NCBI RefSeq assembly: GCF_002080455.1
Contig: NZ_CP020555.1
Coordinates: 3,410,001-3,474,000 of the forward strand
Reading direction: 5' to 3'
Length of the DNA: 64,000 nucleotides
DNA from: Streptomyces sp. Sge12
GTDB taxonomy: Bacteria > Actinomycetota > Actinomycetes > Streptomycetales > Streptomycetaceae
Part shown: positions 60,877 through 64,000 of the stretch, piece by piece
Numbering within the stretch: the stretch's first letter is position 1
Layout of the letters: every line of letters starts with the position of its first letter
Position numbers and translations under genes: made by a program
Notes under the pieces: model-generated
Database searches by the model: none
Told to the model about the DNA's origin: nothing
Seen by the model: only the letters and a program-made list of their open reading frames with translations

Positions 60877-62055
60877 ATGACCTTGAGCCACGCCATCCCC
60901 GACAACGATCGCCCTCCCCCGGTACGCGCTGTTTTCAGCGCGGTGACGTGGAAGGAGATCGCCTATCTGGTGAGCAACCTGCCGCTCGCGGTCGTCGGTT
61001 TCGTTTACGCGGTTGTCATGGTTTCCACTGCGGGCGGCCTTTCCGTGACCGCCATCGGAATTCCGCTGCTCGCGTGCGGTCTGTATCTGTCCCGTCAATG
61101 GGGACGGCTGGACCGGGCCCGCGCGCGCGGGCTGCTGGGCGTACGGGTCGACGAGCCGACCCCGATCCCCGGTCCGAAGCGGTCCGGCGGATTCTTCCCC
61201 TGGCTGTGGACGAGCATCAAGGATCCGGTCGGCTGGCGGACGGTGCTGTACCAGCTGATCCGGCTGCCGTGGGGGGTACTCACCTTCACGGTAGCGCTGA
61301 CCGGCCTGTTCGTGCTGTGGCCGGTGCTGCCGTATCTCGTGCGGCTGATGGCCAATGTGGATCGGGCGATGGTACGGGGGCTGCTGTCGCCCTCCGACGA
61401 CCTGGAGCGGCGGATCGCGGAGCTGGAATCGGACCGCGGCGTGGTGGTCGACACCGCGGCGGCCGACCTGCGGCGCATCGAGCGGGACCTGCACGACGGG
61501 GCGCAGGCGCGGCTCGTGGCGCTGGCGATGGGGCTGGGCCTGGCGAAGGAGAAGCTGCTGGAGGACCCGGAGGGCGCGGCGGCCATGGTCGACGAGGCGC
61601 ACGGGGAAGTGAAGCTGGCGCTCCAGGAGCTACGGGACCTCGCGCGCGGGATCCACCCGGCGGTGCTGACGGACCGGGGGCTGGACGCGGCGCTGTCGTC
61701 GGTGGCGGCGCGGTGCGTGGTGCCGGTGAAGGTGGTGGTGGATCTGCCGGGGGCGCGGCCGGCGGAGGCGATCGAGGGGATCGCGTACTTCGTGGTGTCC
61801 GAGCTGCTGCAGAACGTGAGCAAGCACGCGGGGCCGGGGGCGCGGGGCGCGACGGTGGAGGTGTGGCGGGCGGGTGCGCGGCTGATGCTGCGGGTGTCCG
61901 ACGACGGGCGGGGCGGGGCGAGTGCGGCCGGCGGGAGCGGGTTGGCGGGGCTGGCGGAGCGGTTGGGGGCGGTGGACGGGGTGCTGGTGGTGGACTCGCC
62001 CGCGGGGGCGGGGACCGTGGTCACGGCGGAGCTGCCGTGGCGTGACCGGGGGTAG
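60877..62055 (+). CDS. NarL-type sensor histidine kinase (HisKA_3), first of a tandem pair
   Basis: 392 residues from ATG 60877. Four N-terminal membrane helices (about 28-72 and 125-160) form an integral-membrane sensor. H206 lies in the dimerisation motif [18 protein letters not shown]. The ATP-binding domain carries [17 protein letters not shown] and a glycine-rich [16 protein letters not shown]. From about 183 to 392 the protein is nearly the same as the next kinase. The first regulator gene seen downstream (63958) may serve both. Signal unknown; a membrane-perturbation or cell-wall signal would be typical of this architecture. Confidence 0.88.
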   Translation: MTLSHAIPDNDRPPPVRAVFSAVTWKEIAYLVSNLPLAVVGFVYAVVMVSTAGGLSVTAIGIPLLACGLYLSRQWGRLDRARARGLLGVRVDEPTPIPGPKRSGGFFPWLWTSIKDPVGWRTVLYQLIRLPWGVLTFTVALTGLFVLWPVLPYLVRLMANVDRAMVRGLLSPSDDLERRIAELESDRGVVVDTAAADLRRIERDLHDGAQARLVALAMGLGLAKEKLLEDPEGAAAMVDEAHGEVKLALQELRDLARGIHPAVLTDRGLDAALSSVAARCVVPVKVVVDLPGARPAEAIEGIAYFVVSELLQNVSKHAGPGARGATVEVWRAGARLMLRVSDDGRGGASAAGGSGLAGLAERLGAVDGVLVVDSPAGAGTVVTAELPWRDRG

Positions 62056-62102
62056 GCCCCCGGGGCCCTTGATCCAGCGGGACTCCCGTCCGGGGTGGGC
62101 GG

Positions 62103-62231
62103 GGGTCCCGTTCGCGTGCCCGGTGCGGCGCCGTTTTCCGGGGCTCCGCGGTACGCCTCGCCGGCGGGGCTGCGGGGATGGGGCGGGTCCCGTTCCCTTG
62201 CCCGGTGCGGCGCCGTCTCCCAGGGCTCCGC
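62103..62231. repeat. Direct repeats and intergenic repeat copy 2 between the kinases
   Basis: A 47-bp unit occurs at 62103-62149 and 62185-62231, 82 bases apart, with five differences (shared GCCCGGTGCGGCGCCGT). The second copy runs into 62238-62259, the reverse copy of the repeat at 32031-32052. A further pair (GCTGGGTTTGGCGGCG and GCTGGATTTGGCGGCG) lies at 62262-62277 and 62299-62314. The gap 62056-62434 contains no gene. Confidence 0.65.
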
Positions 62232-62434
62232 CCCGGACCCCGCGCCTCAAACGCCGGCGAGGCTGGGTTTGGCGGCGCCGCCTCGGAGGCTGGCCGGGCT
62301 GGATTTGGCGGCGGCGCGGAGTGGCCGTGGGGTGGGGTTAACCCCCCGGTGGAGAGGCCGACTCGCCGCATGGTTGTGGGGGGAAGCGGGCGGCAGGGTG
62401 GAGGGGTAACGGTGGCTGGGAAGGGGTCGGGATC

Positions 62435-63727
62435 ATGGGCAAGGGCAAGGGTGGGGTCGGGGCGGTGGTGTGGGCTCCGGTCGCGGGGCGGACCTGGCGG
62501 GAGTTCGGGTACCTGCTGATCGGGCTGCCGCTGAGCACGCTGTACTTCTCACTCGCCATCACCGGTGTGAGCCTCGGCGCCGGGCTGCTCGTCACCTTCC
62601 TCGGCGTTCCGGTGCTGGCCGGCGTCCTCGCCATGTGCCGTGGGTTCGGGCATCTGGAGCGGGCCCGGGTGCGCGTGCTGCTCGGGGCGGACATCGCCGC
62701 GCCGGCGCCGATCCGGGCCAGGAAGGCCGGGCCGCTCGCCGCCATGGGGGCGCTGCTCAAGAGCGGGAGCGCCTGGCGTCACGTGCTGTACTCGGTCGTC
62801 CACTTCCCGTGGGCGGTGTTCTCCTTCTGCCTGTCGCTGGTGCTGTGGGCGTTCGGCTGGTCCTACCTGCTGTACCCGCTGTGGTTCTGGGTCTTCCCGG
62901 CCTACACCGACCAGCCGGGTCTTCAGCTCTTCCAGAACGACGACTACACCTTCTACCTCGACTCGCCCGCCGAGATCGCCCTCACGTGCCTCATCGGATT
63001 GGCCGTCACCCTCGCCACCCCCTGGGTGATCCGGGCCCTGACCACCGTCGACCGGGTGATGGTCGGCGGGCTGCTCGGGGCGTCCAGCCTGGCCGACCGG
63101 GTCAGCGAGCTGGAGTCCGACCGCGGGGTGGTCGTGGACACCGCCGCCGCCGACCTGCGGCGCATCGAACGGGACCTGCACGACGGGGCGCAGGCCCGGC
63201 TGGTCGCGCTGGCGATGGATCTGGGGCTGGCGAAGGAGAAGCTGACCGAGGACCCGCGGGCCGCCGCCCGCATGGTGGACGAGGCGCACGGCGAGGTGAA
63301 GATCGCCCTCCAGGAGCTGCGCGATCTGGCGCGCGGGATCCATCCGGCCGTGCTGACCGACCGCGGGCTGGACGCGGCGCTGTCGTCGGTGGCCTCGCGG
63401 TGCGCGGTGCCCGTACGGGTGGCCGTGGATCTGCCGGCCCGGCCCGCGGCGGCGATCGAGGGGATCGCGTACTTCACGGTGTCGGAGCTGCTGCAGAACG
63501 TCAGCAAGCACGCCCGGGCCCGGTCGGCCTCGGTGGACGTGTGGAAGTCCGGGGAGCGGCTGCTGATCCAGGTCGCCGACGACGGCGCGGGCGGGGCCGG
63601 GTCGTCGGAGGGGACGGGGCTGGCGGGGCTGACCGAGCGGCTGGACGCGGTGGACGGGGTACTGGTCGTCGACTCCCCCGCCGGGGGCGGGACGACGGTC
63701 ACGGCGGAGCTGCCCTGGCGGGCGTAG
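62435..63727 (+). CDS. NarL-type sensor histidine kinase (HisKA_3), second of a tandem pair
   Basis: 430 residues from ATG 62435, with GAAGGGG upstream. The sensor region has the same helix plan as the first kinase (about 24-65, 118-150, 180-215) but the sequence differs, and an extra loop PAYTDQPGLQLFQNDDYTFYLDSP of about 30 residues lies outside or between helices. H249 lies in [18 protein letters not shown]. The kinase core is nearly identical to the first. It probably came from a tandem duplication, with the sensor part diverging. A terminator follows at 63764. Confidence 0.88.
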   Translation: MGKGKGGVGAVVWAPVAGRTWREFGYLLIGLPLSTLYFSLAITGVSLGAGLLVTFLGVPVLAGVLAMCRGFGHLERARVRVLLGADIAAPAPIRARKAGPLAAMGALLKSGSAWRHVLYSVVHFPWAVFSFCLSLVLWAFGWSYLLYPLWFWVFPAYTDQPGLQLFQNDDYTFYLDSPAEIALTCLIGLAVTLATPWVIRALTTVDRVMVGGLLGASSLADRVSELESDRGVVVDTAAADLRRIERDLHDGAQARLVALAMDLGLAKEKLTEDPRAAARMVDEAHGEVKIALQELRDLARGIHPAVLTDRGLDAALSSVASRCAVPVRVAVDLPARPAAAIEGIAYFTVSELLQNVSKHARARSASVDVWKSGERLLIQVADDGAGGAGSSEGTGLAGLTERLDAVDGVLVVDSPAGGGTTVTAELPWRA

Positions 63728-63763
63728 GCCTCGCCGCGCCGAGGAACCGCGCCGAGGAGTGGA

Positions 63764-63792
63764 GAGGGGCCGGGCCGGTGGCCCGGCCCCTC
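63764..63792 (+). terminator. Terminator after the second kinase
   Basis: Perfect 13-bp stem (GAGGGGCCGGGCC with GGCCCGGCCCCTC) and a 3-base loop, about 35 bases past the stop. It separates the second kinase from the regulator gene. Confidence 0.85.
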
Positions 63793-63957
63793 CTCCGTTC
63801 CCCCGGCATCCGTTTGCGGTATGCGACCTTCCAGTACGCGAAAACTCCCCCCGTACGCCGACGTGTTGTCCCGGCTCTGCCTTCACCGGGACTTAAGGCT
63901 GGGATGCTTGGCTGAGTCGGGTAGTGCGGGACCAAGTGGATGCGGAGCTGCTGAGTC

Positions 63958-64000
63958 GTGGAAGACAGGGTGCGGGTGGTCATCGCCGAGGATTCAGTGC
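63958..64000 (+). CDS. Response regulator, N-terminal fragment (continues outside the window)
   Basis: Only 14 codons are visible from GTG 63958: VEDRVRVVIAEDSV. This is the typical opening of a receiver domain, with the acidic ED pair that binds magnesium near the phospho-acceptor. Directly downstream of two NarL-type kinases, it is probably their LuxR-family partner. The rest, including the phospho-acceptor Asp and DNA-binding domain, lies outside the window. Confidence 0.7.
   Translation, partial: MEDRVRVVIAEDSV

Overview
The window is chromosomal DNA from a Streptomyces-like actinomycete. Base composition is very GC-rich with strong third-position GC, GTG and TTG starts are common, and many neighbouring genes are translationally coupled through GTGA or ATGA overlaps. 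The order of the ribosomal and RNA polymerase blocks (tuf-fusA-rpsG-rpsL, rpoC-rpoB-rplL-rplJ, rplA-rplK-nusG-secE-tRNA-Trp) matches what I know of the Streptomyces core chromosome. Species cannot be named from sequence reading alone.

Layout: 1-5150 is a minus-strand surface-polysaccharide block: a large membrane glycosyltransferase cut by the window edge, a Wzx-like flippase, two family-2 glycosyltransferases and a DUF2304 membrane protein. 5294-8733 is a complete dTDP-rhamnose set, rmlD-rmlB leftward and rmlA-rmlC rightward. 8913-13270 is the str operon (rpsL-rpsG-fusA-tuf, leftward) with a recognisable promoter. 13630-16110 is a large YfhO-type membrane protein convergent with rpoC. 16223-30364 holds rpoC, rpoB, rplL, rplJ, two paralogous lipoproteins, rplA, rplK, nusG and secE, all leftward. 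tRNA-Trp follows at 30471-30543.

30737-37278 contains an aspartate aminotransferase, an adenosine-deaminase-family enzyme, murB, a small monooxygenase-like gene, and an efflux pump with its TetR regulator. The last two carry matching operators. 37317-38884 is a gene-free stretch of about 1.6 kb built as one large imperfect inverted repeat. Its arms contain smaller palindromic elements and out-of-frame 62-65-bp tandem repeats, and it is flanked by G-runs on each arm. It is the most unusual structure in the window. 38900-40377 has two MaoC-type dehydratases, rpmG, tRNA-Met and tRNA-Thr. 40754-45876 has an amidohydrolase that has lost several catalytic residues, an NAD(P)-binding protein, small unknown proteins, a secreted glycine-rich protein, tRNA-Tyr and a YajQ protein. 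46072-50635 has two transporters, an SMI1/KNR4 protein, a YccF protein and HtpX.

50836-60729 is a leftward ten-gene complex I operon (nuoA, B, C, H, I, J, K, L, M, N). It lacks nuoD and the NADH-oxidising module nuoE-F-G, and its NuoC has a long disordered tail with a repeated motif. 60877-64000 carries two closely related NarL-type sensor kinases in tandem, then the first codons of a response regulator.
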